IMG/VR virus record: IMGVR_UViG_3300019926_000031
Span: 1 to 38,812 of that record
Reading direction: 5' to 3' (one strand)
Length of the DNA stretch: 38,812 nt
Origin: a virus
How positions within the stretch are numbered: the stretch's first letter is position 1; every line of letters starts with the position of its first letter. Shown here piece by piece: positions 1-5,634 of the stretch. The position numbers and the translations under genes were made by a program. The notes under the pieces were generated by a model, which did not search any database, had not been told where the DNA came from, and was given only the letters and a program-made list of their open reading frames with translations.

Positions 1-99
1 GGCTTGGTCTACCACTGTGAAGTGGTACGATTCCTTCAGTTGGTCGAATTGCTGTTCGGTAAACGCTCCGCTGAACGAACGGGCTTTGATTTCATCCAT
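1..99. repeat. Left copy of 99-base terminal direct repeat
   Basis: These 99 bases are identical to 38714-38812. The repeat holds the start and first 33 codons of a leftward gene whose remaining codons lie just before the right copy, so joining the two ends restores one continuous gene and one continuous operon. The simplest reading is an assembly overlap of a circular molecule, making the real length 38,713 bases. True short terminal redundancy of a linear virion DNA cannot be ruled out from sequence alone. Confidence 0.93.
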
Positions 100-101
100 C
101 G

Positions 102-512
102 TTAAGTATCCTCCTGCGTATCTGTCCGCGACTGGGCGTTCTTGGCCGGCGACGTGTAGTCGTCCATCGTCCTGTTGATTCTCTCCGGCGGCTCGCGTTC
201 CGCGTGATTGACTGGGTTTACGACCTCCTCGACCGGGCCGTAGTTGCTGTCGTACGACAGTAGTGCCTCGGCCAGATAGACAGGTATCTCATCGTCTGCG
301 CCAACTGATTCACCGCGCTTTTGAATCTCTCCCTCATCGTCTCGGTACAGCTCGATCTTTGCGACGACCTCCGCAGTCCCGTGTGAGATAATTTCGGCGG
401 CCCACCAGATCCGGCTTGCCATCGGATTCGTTCGCAGGACTGGGTTCTCCAGTTCGTGGCGCGGATGCTGCCAGTGGATATGGACCTGCGTTCCGTGGTA
501 GGTCCCTTTCAT
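102..512 (-). CDS. Hypothetical protein, 136 aa, leftward operon
   Basis: I do not recognise the family. The protein is soluble and mixed in composition, with several His and Trp residues near the N-terminus (residues 7-18) and a hydrophilic C-terminus rich in Thr and Asp that looks disordered. It starts at an ATG that overlaps the stop of the gene upstream (ATGA at 509-512) and its stop lies two bases before the start of the next gene, which crosses the circular join. This tight packing supports translational coupling within the leftward operon. It could be an early accessory protein; nothing in the sequence shows a catalytic motif. Confidence 0.75.
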   Translation of the reverse strand: MKGTYHGTQVHIHWQHPRHELENPVLRTNPMASRIWWAAEIISHGTAEVVAKIELYRDDEGEIQKRGESVGADDEIPVYLAEALLSYDSNYGPVEEVVNPVNHAEREPPERINRTMDDYTSPAKNAQSRTDTQEDT

Positions 513-676
513 TCGCTCTCACCGTTCACAGAACCGTCCGCTCCGGGCTCGGTATCGGACTTTCCAAGACGCTTGGCTACTGCTGCCCAAGACTCTTTCT
601 CTGCCTTCGGCACTCCAATCTCAGTTATTTTCTTCAGTCCGATTCCCCCGGTATTGTCGGTTTTTCGGTCAGTCAT
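509..676 (-). CDS. Small hypothetical protein with acidic tail, 55 aa
   Basis: A small charged protein. I chose the ATG at 676 because it overlaps the stop of the upstream gene (673-675); a longer reading from 712 would run into that gene. The C-terminal tail contains EPGADGSV, and the same EPGAD run, encoded by an identical 18-base stretch (535-552 and 38632-38649), ends the 66-aa protein two genes downstream in the same operon. Function unknown. Confidence 0.6.
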   Translation of the reverse strand: MTDRKTDNTGGIGLKKITEIGVPKAEKESWAAVAKRLGKSDTEPGADGSVNGESE

Positions 677-822
677 TGTATCACCGCCATCGTTTTGTCT
701 GGCTGTACCCACGCCTGATGGTTTTCTCGCTCGTAGATGGTAAAATCACCATCTATCTTCATGCTTGCGTACTTAACTCGTTCTTTGTGTGCTAACGGCG
801 CTGGAATCTCTGGCTCAGTCAT
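673..822 (-). CDS. Small hypothetical protein, 49 aa
   Basis: A short open frame reading MTEPEIPAPLAH at the start and ending in KTMAVIQ. It overlaps the following start by ATGA (673-676) and its own start overlaps the end of the upstream membrane protein gene by 8 bases, fitting the packing of the operon. No recognisable domain. It is too short for a firm call, but the precise overlaps on both sides favour a real gene. Confidence 0.6.
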   Translation of the reverse strand: MTEPEIPAPLAHKERVKYASMKIDGDFTIYERENHQAWVQPDKTMAVIQ

Positions 823-973
823 TGTTAAGGAACGCGATGTTACACGCTTGCGTTGCTATAATCACTGCGGCAGTGTCTCCGGTTATCAGCTCTACAACCC
901 ATAAGCCAAGCGTCAACAACACAATAGCCATGAACGTCAATTGTAGGACTATTTTCAGTGTTTGCATAGTCAT
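815..973 (-). CDS. Small single-span membrane protein, 52 aa
   Basis: Residues 7-30 form one continuous hydrophobic segment (LKIVLQLTFMAIVLLTLGLWVV) bounded by polar ends, which predicts a single membrane helix. The rest is short and carries no motif. The start at 973 overlaps the stop of the upstream 37-aa gene (ATGA) and its end overlaps the next start. Small membrane proteins of this kind in viral operons may act in superinfection exclusion or lysis, but nothing here decides between them. Confidence 0.65.
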   Translation of the reverse strand: MTMQTLKIVLQLTFMAIVLLTLGLWVVELITGDTAAVIIATQACNIAFLNND

Positions 974-1083
974 TGGAGTTCCCCGTACACATCAGAGCCC
1001 TGACGCGCGTAGAACCGCGCAAGTCGCTTGTCTAACGGTACTCTGTGGCCCGTAACCGTCTTAACGTAGTATTGGATGTTCAT
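970..1083 (-). CDS. Tiny basic protein, 37 aa
   Basis: A 37-residue frame beginning MNIQYYVKT, with a net basic middle (KRLARFYAR) that is unusual among its acidic neighbours. Its start at 1083 lies 2 bases beyond the stop of the upstream gene and its stop overlaps the downstream start by ATGA. A longer version from 1152 would overlap the upstream gene deeply, so I prefer the short one. Function unknown. Confidence 0.5.
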   Translation of the reverse strand: MNIQYYVKTVTGHRVPLDKRLARFYARQGSDVYGELQ

Positions 1084-1085
1084 TG

Positions 1086-1310
1086 TTATAGTGGTGAAAC
1101 GATGAAAGTATCTGCCATGCCTTCGTTTGATTCCCATGCGGACACGTACCATTGGGTCTCTTGGGTGAACGTTGTGAACGTCTGTACATCAGAGCGGTAA
1201 TCAGCGTCCATGACAACATAGACGCTATCCCCGACCTTAGAGACTTGATGGGTTGCATCCTGTCCTTTCATCCGTTCAACAACGTCGTCTTGTGACGCTT
1301 GCTCGCTCAT
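1086..1310 (-). CDS. Hypothetical protein, 74 aa
   Basis: A small soluble protein beginning MSEQASQDDVVERM. The pattern of alternating hydrophobic and polar residues in residues 28-60 suggests a compact beta domain, with two Trp residues near position 55-58. The start overlaps the stop of the gene upstream by ATGA at 1307-1310. I do not recognise a family. Confidence 0.6.
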   Translation of the reverse strand: MSEQASQDDVVERMKGQDATHQVSKVGDSVYVVMDADYRSDVQTFTTFTQETQWYVSAWESNEGMADTFIVSPL

Positions 1311-1447
1311 GCTAGAGCCACCGTTTCGTGGAACACATGGCCGAATTCACACTCATATTTCTCGACAAGGACACCTTCATCCCGCTCGGTTGTCTCTTGC
1401 AGGCTCGTTGCGCCGTCGCAGTTTTCGTGGTTGCAGTGTAGCGCCAT
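1307..1447 (-). CDS. Small zinc-binding protein, 46 aa; first gene of the leftward operon
   Basis: The frame has Cys and His at residues 5, 7, 10, 33, 37 and 41, in the arrangement CxHxxC ... CxxxH, which resembles a small zinc finger or treble clef. It is the promoter-proximal gene of the leftward operon, divergent from the gene at 1531. Its stop overlaps the next start by ATGA. A regulatory role would fit the position but is inference. Confidence 0.55.
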   Translation of the reverse strand: MALHCNHENCDGATSLQETTERDEGVLVEKYECEFGHVFHETVALA

Positions 1448-1492
1448 TACGTCTTACTCTGTGTGGGCCATGCACTTAGTAGTACCGAATAC

Positions 1493-1507
1493 GTACACTT
1501 TATGTAC
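1493..1507. promoter_or_regulatory. Divergent promoter region with TATA-like core inside an inverted repeat
   Basis: Between the divergent genes starting at 1447 (leftward) and 1531 (rightward) lies GTACA-CTTTA-TGTAC, a 5-bp inverted repeat whose core (ACTTTATGTA) is TATA-like on the plus strand and ACATAAAGT on the minus strand. Its centre is about 30 bases before the rightward ATG, the normal spacing for a leaderless haloarchaeal transcript. The inverted repeat could be an operator; the first rightward gene encodes a ribbon-helix-helix-like protein that could bind it. Confidence 0.45.
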
Positions 1508-1530
1508 TCGGCCTGTATAGGGGTATGTGT

Positions 1531-1659
1531 ATGGGACGACGACCTAACATCCGTGAACCACTCGCGGAGACACTTGAAGAGGTAAAGCAAGAAAATGACT
1601 ATAGCTCGCTTGGCGCGGCCATGACACATATCGCTCGGGAGGCAGGATATGACATCTAA
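1531..1659 (+). CDS. Small ribbon-helix-helix-like protein, 42 aa, putative regulator
   Basis: A 42-residue protein beginning MGRRPNIREPLAETLEEVK and continuing with YSSLGAAMTHIAREAGY. The basic N-terminal stretch followed by two amphipathic helices is the pattern of short CopG/MetJ-type ribbon-helix-helix proteins, though the beta strand is weakly defined. It is the first gene after the divergent promoter, with the ATG about 30 bases after the TATA-like centre; an alternative in-frame ATG lies at 1525. The end overlaps the next gene by 11 bases. A DNA-binding repressor of the divergent promoter is a reasonable inference. Confidence 0.55.
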   Translation: MGRRPNIREPLAETLEEVKQENDYSSLGAAMTHIAREAGYDI

Positions 1660-2104
1660 GTTAGACCACACCGATGAATCAACGTTACGCCGACTTCACC
1701 GCGACAAACGCCTTAGTTTAGAACGTATTGGGGAGCGGTGTGGAGTTCACAGGCAAACAGTTTACTATTGGATGCAGAAACATGGTATACAAATGCATGA
1801 CCGCGAAGAGCAAGTTGAACGCGCTAAAAAACTTCGGCCTGCGTTCTACAAAACTGACGAATCTGGATATGAAATCTGGCGAACGTATCTAGGCAGTGGA
1901 GAAGAACGCGCACGTCTACCTGTTCATAGATTAGCAGCCGTCGCTTGGTTCGGTTTTGATAAGGTTGCAGACAACGTTGTTCACCACGAATCAAATATCC
2001 CTTGGGATAATCGAGAGGATAACCTGTCAGTGATGTCTGATAATGAGCATAAGTCGCTCCACGCATATTTATCGGATTTCGGAGGTGCATATACAGATGC
2101 CTGA
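1649..2104 (+). CDS. HTH-HNH endonuclease (free-standing homing type), 151 aa
   Basis: Residues 12-50 form a helix-turn-helix with the motif GVHRQTVYYWMQKHG. Residues 92-140 form an HNH_3-type nuclease: HRLAAVAWFGF, then VVHHESNIPWDNREDNL, then EHKSLH. The HH and N-W-D-N-R-E-N pattern is the usual catalytic and zinc/metal site of intron-type HNH enzymes. Two further proteins in this genome (at 5635 and 27953) have the same order of domains. It overlaps the preceding and following genes slightly, so it is not in an intron. Role: probably DNA nicking or cutting that drives its own spread. Confidence 0.85.
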   Translation: MTSKLDHTDESTLRRLHRDKRLSLERIGERCGVHRQTVYYWMQKHGIQMHDREEQVERAKKLRPAFYKTDESGYEIWRTYLGSGEERARLPVHRLAAVAWFGFDKVADNVVHHESNIPWDNREDNLSVMSDNEHKSLHAYLSDFGGAYTDA

Positions 2105-2267
2105 ACTTGCAATCTTCGCTACAGAGTGCCGGAACTGTGAAAAACAAATCACGTATAGCGAACCCGTGCGTGCGGGGACACAAGACCTGTCCGGGAGACA
2201 AGCCCGTAGGGTTCGGTGTAGTAATTGTAATACGACTAACTTTATTGAACAGGAGCAAGTGCAATGA
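2097..2267 (+). CDS. Zinc-ribbon protein, 56 aa
   Basis: Two CxxC knuckles (ECRNC at residues 10-14 and RCSNC at about 39-43) define a small zinc ribbon. The ATG at 2097 was chosen because it overlaps the end of the HNH gene by 8 bases; an upstream in-frame start exists inside that gene. The stop overlaps the next small start by ATGA. Likely a nucleic-acid or protein binding accessory protein of unknown partner. Confidence 0.65.
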   Translation: MPELAIFATECRNCEKQITYSEPVRAGTQDLSGRQARRVRCSNCNTTNFIEQEQVQ

Positions 2268-2335
2268 CCAAGAGAGAACGGAACGAGTATGAGCAACGGA
2301 GGGAGAGTGTTCCGGTGGTGCCACAAAATGGATAG
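2264..2335 (+). CDS. Possible 23-aa microprotein
   Basis: A very short frame (MTKRERNEYEQRRESV and seven more residues), strongly charged, linked to the zinc ribbon gene by ATGA and overlapping the next start by 8 bases. The coupling on both sides is the only support. It may instead serve only to pass ribosomes to the next gene. Confidence 0.3.
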   Translation: MTKRERNEYEQRRESVPVVPQNG

Positions 2336-2732
2336 AAAATACTACGAAAACTACCGCGCTTTGCAAAACCACGGTGTGAACGTTCGCAAAGAGCGTATTC
2401 CACCGATGAACGCTGGTGGTGACAGTGAGACAATTCCCCACTATACGCTCAAGTGCTTAATGGCCTTTGTCGGTGCCAGAGACTACGGCTATATGGCTGA
2501 TTTAGAGGTTGAGGTACCTTCAGGGGAGATTGACTGTCTTCTATGGGGCCACCAAGAAAGGCTAACCTATGCCTGTGAAATTGAGACCTCTCCAACAGAG
2601 GAAACCAAACAGGAAAAACTCGACAAGTACGTTCATGCTATCCCTGCAATTGACGATATGGTATGGATCAACCCAGCGAATTACAGCATGGACATGGTAG
2701 AAGCCACCGAACAACTGAGTGAGAAACTATGA
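2328..2732 (+). CDS. Possible PD-(D/E)XK nuclease-like protein, 134 aa
   Basis: The middle of the protein reads GEIDCLLWG, then about ten residues later YACEIETS. An acidic residue at the end of one strand followed by E-x-E in the next is the arrangement of PD-(D/E)XK nuclease folds, although the usual catalytic Lys is not seen (E-I-E in place of E-x-K). Flanking sequence predicts alternating helices and strands of suitable length. I chose the ATG at 2328, coupled to the preceding frame, rather than one at 2289. The end overlaps the next gene by ATGA. If nuclease-like, it could be an inactive or altered member. Confidence 0.5.
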   Translation: MDRKYYENYRALQNHGVNVRKERIPPMNAGGDSETIPHYTLKCLMAFVGARDYGYMADLEVEVPSGEIDCLLWGHQERLTYACEIETSPTEETKQEKLDKYVHAIPAIDDMVWINPANYSMDMVEATEQLSEKL

Positions 2733-3148
2733 CGAAAACATTAGCAACCGGCAGTTTAGCAAAGCTCAAGAACAACATCGATACGATTGCGCCATGTCTC
2801 TACGCAGACGGGGTGTGGACAGTTGACGACATAGACGCAGATAATGATGCACTGCGTCCTGCGATGCAACTACTCCATAAGTGTGGCGCGGTCGAACACT
2901 TAGGGCTAACACATGTGAGCGTTGGTCAGCAAACCAAGAAAATGACGAAATGGCGCTGGACAGACAGTAGACTACAAGGCAAGCTCCAAGAGCACTACGA
3001 AGACCGTGATACCATGCCCTGTGGAATAGAGGGGCATACGCCGCATATCCACAACCATAGAGACGTGGATGGGTTAACGTGCAAGCACTGTGTCGCAAAC
3101 GGCAACTATCCAGAATTCGAGAAAGAGGAAATCAAGGACTTGCTATGA
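2729..3148 (+). CDS. Winged-helix-like plus zinc knuckle protein, tandem paralogue A, 139 aa
   Basis: The first 95 residues look like a winged-helix fold that discriminates a position in DNA or RNA (LKNNIDTIAPCL ... WRWTDSRLQGKLQEHY). The last 45 residues hold a Cys/His site: MPCGIEGHTPH, then DVDGLTCKHCVANGNYPEF. The next gene (3145) has the same order of parts, the same spacing and the shared phrase DVDGLTC-x-x-C with an ending of YPEF-(E/D)-K, so the two are tandem duplicates that have diverged. Both are coupled by ATGA overlaps. Transcription regulation is a fair guess. Confidence 0.65.
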   Translation: MTKTLATGSLAKLKNNIDTIAPCLYADGVWTVDDIDADNDALRPAMQLLHKCGAVEHLGLTHVSVGQQTKKMTKWRWTDSRLQGKLQEHYEDRDTMPCGIEGHTPHIHNHRDVDGLTCKHCVANGNYPEFEKEEIKDLL

Positions 3149-3555
3149 GAACATTCAGTTCAATTAACACAGATGACTGGGATTGGCTCACAGCGAATGT
3201 AGAGCGGTTCAAGCCGTTTCTTGACGCTGACGGGGAATGGTCGGCCAGTGACTTTGACGCCGCGACAAAGCCACAGAGGCACAGTCTACAGTCAGTCAGA
3301 GAGCACAATGCAATCAAGCGTGTTGGAGAGGTTAGCAAAGGCACGAGTTCGTCGTATGCGTATGTTTACCGCTGGAATCCCGAAGTGCAAGACCGGCTCC
3401 AAGAGTACCTTGCCGAGTTAGACACACTCCCCTGCGGGCATAGAGCACACGTCAAGCATCATGACGACGTGGATGGGTTGACCTGCCGATACTGTATCAA
3501 CCTCAGAGACGAGTACCCGGAGTTCGACAAAGCAACGGTCAAAGAGAGACTATGA
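3145..3555 (+). CDS. Winged-helix-like plus zinc knuckle protein, tandem paralogue B, 136 aa
   Basis: Paralogue of the gene just before it. The N-terminal half (FKPFLDADGEWSASDFDA ... YRWNPEVQDRLQEYL) matches the winged-helix-like half of copy A, and the C-terminal half has LPCGHRAHVKHHDDVDGLTCRYC, a probable zinc site. The ATG at 3145 overlaps the stop of copy A; an upstream in-frame start exists but would lie inside that gene. Divergence between copies is large, so the duplication is old or was inherited as a pair. Confidence 0.65.
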   Translation: MRTFSSINTDDWDWLTANVERFKPFLDADGEWSASDFDAATKPQRHSLQSVREHNAIKRVGEVSKGTSSSYAYVYRWNPEVQDRLQEYLAELDTLPCGHRAHVKHHDDVDGLTCRYCINLRDEYPEFDKATVKERL

Positions 3556-3773
3556 TATACCACACTCCAATGAGCACAGTTGGCGGCGATAAACGCATCT
3601 ACCACACAGACAAGGATTGTAGGCACTTACCAGACGATCCAGACGGCTATTATGAACGCGAGGAACCCGTTGATGGGTGGGAGCTATGCCAGACTTGCGA
3701 AGGCACAGAGACCCATACGAACGGCGATAATAGCCTATATAAGAAAATCAGCGACCCGGAGTTCACAGCATGA
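3552..3773 (+). CDS. Small Cys/His-rich hypothetical protein, 73 aa
   Basis: Residues 15-50 read KRIYHTDKDCRHLP ... WELCQTCEG: a His-x-x-x-x-Cys pattern followed by a CxxC, likely a zinc site. Acidic overall. The start overlaps the stop of the previous gene by ATGA; an internal ATG at 3570 is an alternative start. Function unknown. Confidence 0.6.
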   Translation: MIYHTPMSTVGGDKRIYHTDKDCRHLPDDPDGYYEREEPVDGWELCQTCEGTETHTNGDNSLYKKISDPEFTA

Positions 3774-3859
3774 AATGTATTGAGTGCGGCCACAAGATAC
3801 GGACAGAAATGGATACAGAGATTTGCACCAGTTGTACGGAGAGTGAGAGTAATGCCTGA
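3770..3859 (+). CDS. Zinc-ribbon microprotein, 29 aa
   Basis: MKCIECGHKI followed by ICTSCTE gives two CxxC knuckles 13 residues apart, the smallest form of a zinc ribbon. It is coupled by ATGA to the preceding gene and its end overlaps the next start by 8 bases. Such CPxCG-like microproteins are common in haloarchaea and their viruses; the partner is unknown. Confidence 0.6.
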   Translation: MKCIECGHKIRTEMDTEICTSCTESESNA

Positions 3860-4106
3860 GTGCGACTGTGGGGCCGAGATAACTGCTAAGAACAGCGCCG
3901 GCCACTATCGGGATAGTTGCATTAACTGTATCCAACAAGCCGCTCAGACAACGGCTCACGTCCAAACGTGCGAGGCTAAATCTTGCACTGTCTGCGATAG
4001 CTGGCTTCAGGAGACACAGCGCTGGGTGTCTTTCTTATATGCCGCCGTGCAACTCCGCAGGAGTCGTGAAAATAACCCTAACAGTACGCTCAACCAGTTC
4101 AAATGA
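3852..4106 (+). CDS. Cysteine-rich hypothetical protein, 84 aa
   Basis: Contains eight Cys residues: CDC near the start, CINC at about residue 27-30, then CEAKSCTVC at about 44-52. This suggests two zinc sites. The C-terminal third is a helix with positive charge (LRRSRENNPN). I chose the ATG at 3852, inside the preceding microgene, because the earlier in-frame start would overlap two genes. End overlaps next start by ATGA. Confidence 0.55.
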   Translation: MPECDCGAEITAKNSAGHYRDSCINCIQQAAQTTAHVQTCEAKSCTVCDSWLQETQRWVSFLYAAVQLRRSRENNPNSTLNQFK

Positions 4107-4426
4107 ACACGAAACACGTCACTATCAGTTATGAAGTCCCACGGAATCCAGAAGCCTATCAAGCAACGACGCATTTTGGTCAGCGGGCAAAAGGCAGAGT
4201 GCCACCAAAGCACAGAGATAAGATTATCCGGGAATGCATCAAGAAAGGGAAGATCCGAGGCACAACGCCAACGCAGGCTTGTCAGGAAGATGGCGTAAAG
4301 CAATACTTCGCCTTTGAACGGTCAATTGAAGGCTCAGATTGGCGTGTTGTTGTCGGCATCCGGCCAAAAGCCTTCAAGGAAGACGATATCAAGCATTACG
4401 CTGTTACAATCGTTGACGTGGAATGA
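4103..4426 (+). CDS. Possible RelE/DUF4258-like protein, 107 aa
   Basis: The protein has THFGQRAKGRVP near residue 22, a conserved-looking basic helix (IIRECIKKGKIRG), and a C-terminal set of strands (YFAFERS ... WRVVVGI ... HYAVTIVDV). The S/T-x-H-F-x-x-R start followed by a basic helix and strands resembles small RNase toxins of the DUF4258/BECR type. It is followed by a 45-aa gene in ATGA overlap, an arrangement seen in toxin-antitoxin pairs, although here the putative toxin is first. The family link is tentative. Confidence 0.45.
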   Translation: MNTKHVTISYEVPRNPEAYQATTHFGQRAKGRVPPKHRDKIIRECIKKGKIRGTTPTQACQEDGVKQYFAFERSIEGSDWRVVVGIRPKAFKEDDIKHYAVTIVDVE

Positions 4427-4560
4427 AAGATATCCTCTTACGACAGAGTGGCGCGGATATTCGCATTACTGTTTCAGATGAGGATTATGAGAAGATACTC
4501 GACGCCGGCCATATCATCAAAGAGGAAGGCCTGAACCCGGCGGTTGTGACGCTTCGGTAG
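4423..4560 (+). CDS. Small hypothetical protein, 45 aa, possible partner of preceding gene
   Basis: Reads MKDILLRQSGADIRITVSDEDYEKIL and ends HIIKEEGLNPAVVTLR. Acidic and compact, with a strand-helix pattern. Coupled by ATGA to the preceding RelE-like gene and the last gene of this rightward run. It could be an antitoxin or simply a small accessory protein. Confidence 0.5.
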   Translation: MKDILLRQSGADIRITVSDEDYEKILDAGHIIKEEGLNPAVVTLR

Positions 4561-4574
4561 TTCTCAAAAAGGTA

Positions 4575-4613
4575 GGCTCTAGATTGGAGCCCGTCCTAAG
4601 CCATCTTTGGCTT
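4575..4613. terminator. Two adjacent hairpins between convergent genes
   Basis: GGCTC (4575-4579) pairs with GAGCC (4587-4591) around a 7-base loop, and AAGCCA (4598-4603) pairs with TGGCTT (4608-4613) around TCTT. Both sit between the rightward run ending at 4560 and the leftward gene ending at 4656. The place suits a bidirectional transcription terminator, but archaeal termination relies mainly on T-runs, which are weak here. Confidence 0.4.
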
Positions 4614-4655
4614 GTGGCTACGATACCTTATATCTGTTGGAGAAGGGTTAGTTAC

Positions 4656-4751
4656 CTATACGTCTGTCTTCCGGCCACAACTGGGACAGGTTGCTCGCTT
4701 AAGATCGCCTGAGTAATCCCAGTTATAGCCACACTTGTCACACTCGTTCAT
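4656..4751 (-). CDS. Zinc-ribbon microprotein, 31 aa
   Basis: MNECDKCGYNWDYSGDLKRATCPSCGRKT: two CxxCG knuckles separated by 15 residues form a rubredoxin-like zinc ribbon. This type of tiny protein is common in haloarchaeal genomes. The start overlaps the stop of the RNA ligase gene (TAATG at 4750-4753), so both are one transcript. Confidence 0.65.
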   Translation of the reverse strand: MNECDKCGYNWDYSGDLKRATCPSCGRKTDV

Positions 4752-5440
4752 TAGTGACGTTCACCGTCGTACCAGTCAAACATATCCCGCCGTAGTTTGG
4801 CAAAATAGTTGGAACGTGGCGGCTTGTCTGCCGACCACGCACGCGGCACTTCGGGCGACGTGAACATGATACCTTCGCAAAATGTTCCGTTAGACACCGA
4901 AGCCTCATCTAAAGATGCACCGTGCATCTTGGAGTAAAAGAGGCTGAATAGGTCATCTTCAAACCAGCCGCTAATGGTGTCAAAGTCTTGTGGGTATTCC
5001 CCCCAACTATTATAACTACACTTTTGCCGGAGCCATTCAAACGGGATAAATAACAGTTCGTCTAGTTCGTGGTTGTTGCCGTTAATCTTCGGCCCAACCG
5101 TTTCGCCAAAGTGATATCCCTCTGCAAGCCCATCAGTATAGCCACGGGTAACAGAGTTTTGGACAGCCCGAGCAATCCGCTGGTGCATGGTTGACCCATA
5201 CGGTTCAACCCAATTCATTGACTTATTACCGGCACGGGCAAAGGCGTCAACAACTTCACCGTTTTCAACATAGATGGCACAGTTAGTCCCGTCTAGTTTT
5301 TCAACGGCTTGCCACTCGGTGAATTGTAGCAATTCGCTGTTCCGATTATCATACACGACATAATCACCATCCTCGTTTTCATGCCGTTCAAATGGCGATT
5401 CAATCTTCGGGAATCTTGGCGGGACGCTTGGCGCTTGCAT
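4751..5440 (-). CDS. RNA ligase, Rnl2-like nucleotidyltransferase, 229 aa
   Basis: The nucleotidyltransferase motifs appear in order: motif I EKLDGTN with the nucleotide-accepting Lys at residue 48; an Ia-like ARAGNKS at 69-75; motif III GYHFGETVG at 108-116; a IIIa-like FIPFEWLR at 131-138; motif IV FCEGIMF at 187-193; motif V KLRRD at 215-219. This fits the RNA ligase family that repairs nicked RNA by adenylation. The protein is short, so any C-terminal domain beyond the catalytic core is minimal. I chose the ATG at 5440; a longer frame would add an implausible hydrophobic Val run. The gene forms a leftward island with a zinc ribbon, divergent from an HNH gene. Together with the viral tRNA-Leu, repair of cleaved tRNA is an attractive inference. 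Confidence 0.85.
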   Translation of the reverse strand: MQAPSVPPRFPKIESPFERHENEDGDYVVYDNRNSELLQFTEWQAVEKLDGTNCAIYVENGEVVDAFARAGNKSMNWVEPYGSTMHQRIARAVQNSVTRGYTDGLAEGYHFGETVGPKINGNNHELDELLFIPFEWLRQKCSYNSWGEYPQDFDTISGWFEDDLFSLFYSKMHGASLDEASVSNGTFCEGIMFTSPEVPRAWSADKPPRSNYFAKLRRDMFDWYDGERH

Positions 5441-5447
5441 TGCAAAT

Positions 5448-5466
5448 ACTACTACCACTACTACCA
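5448..5466. repeat. ACTAC-repeat tract upstream of RNA ligase
   Basis: Repeats of ACTACTACC lie directly before the RNA ligase start (reading GTAGTAGTGGTAGTAGT on the coding strand). A much longer ACTAC tract lies at 6825-6884 before the RHH protein gene. A TATA-like TTTTACA (minus strand, near 5470-5476) is about 30 bases before the ligase start. The repeats may be binding sites for one regulator. Confidence 0.5.
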
Positions 5467-5548
5467 ATGTAAAAGTTGGGGATTGTAACCCAATCAATAC
5501 CTTTTTGGCTATGCGTGTTCTTAGATATAACTACGCAGTTGCACGCCA

Positions 5549-5582
5549 CGTAGAAAGACCGCGATGGACAAGTCTTTCTACG
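5549..5582. promoter_or_regulatory. 11-bp perfect inverted repeat between RNA ligase and HNH gene
   Basis: CGTAGAAAGAC (5549-5559) is the exact reverse complement of GTCTTTCTACG (5572-5582), with a 12-base spacer. A TATA-like AGATATAACT at about 5523-5532 would start rightward transcription near 5555, so the repeat would fold at the very 5' end of the HNH transcript. It could act as an RNA hairpin or as an operator for the divergent pair. Confidence 0.6.
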
Positions 5583-5634
5583 ATATCCACCACCTTGAGT
5601 GTTGGGTTTGAGCGGTGCCTGCGAAGGCAAAATC

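Noticed and set aside
2289-2327. Longer N-terminus (13 more residues) for the nuclease-like gene at 2328
   Set aside because: The ATG at 2328 fits the short overlap pattern of the operon, while the longer start would lie well inside the preceding frame.
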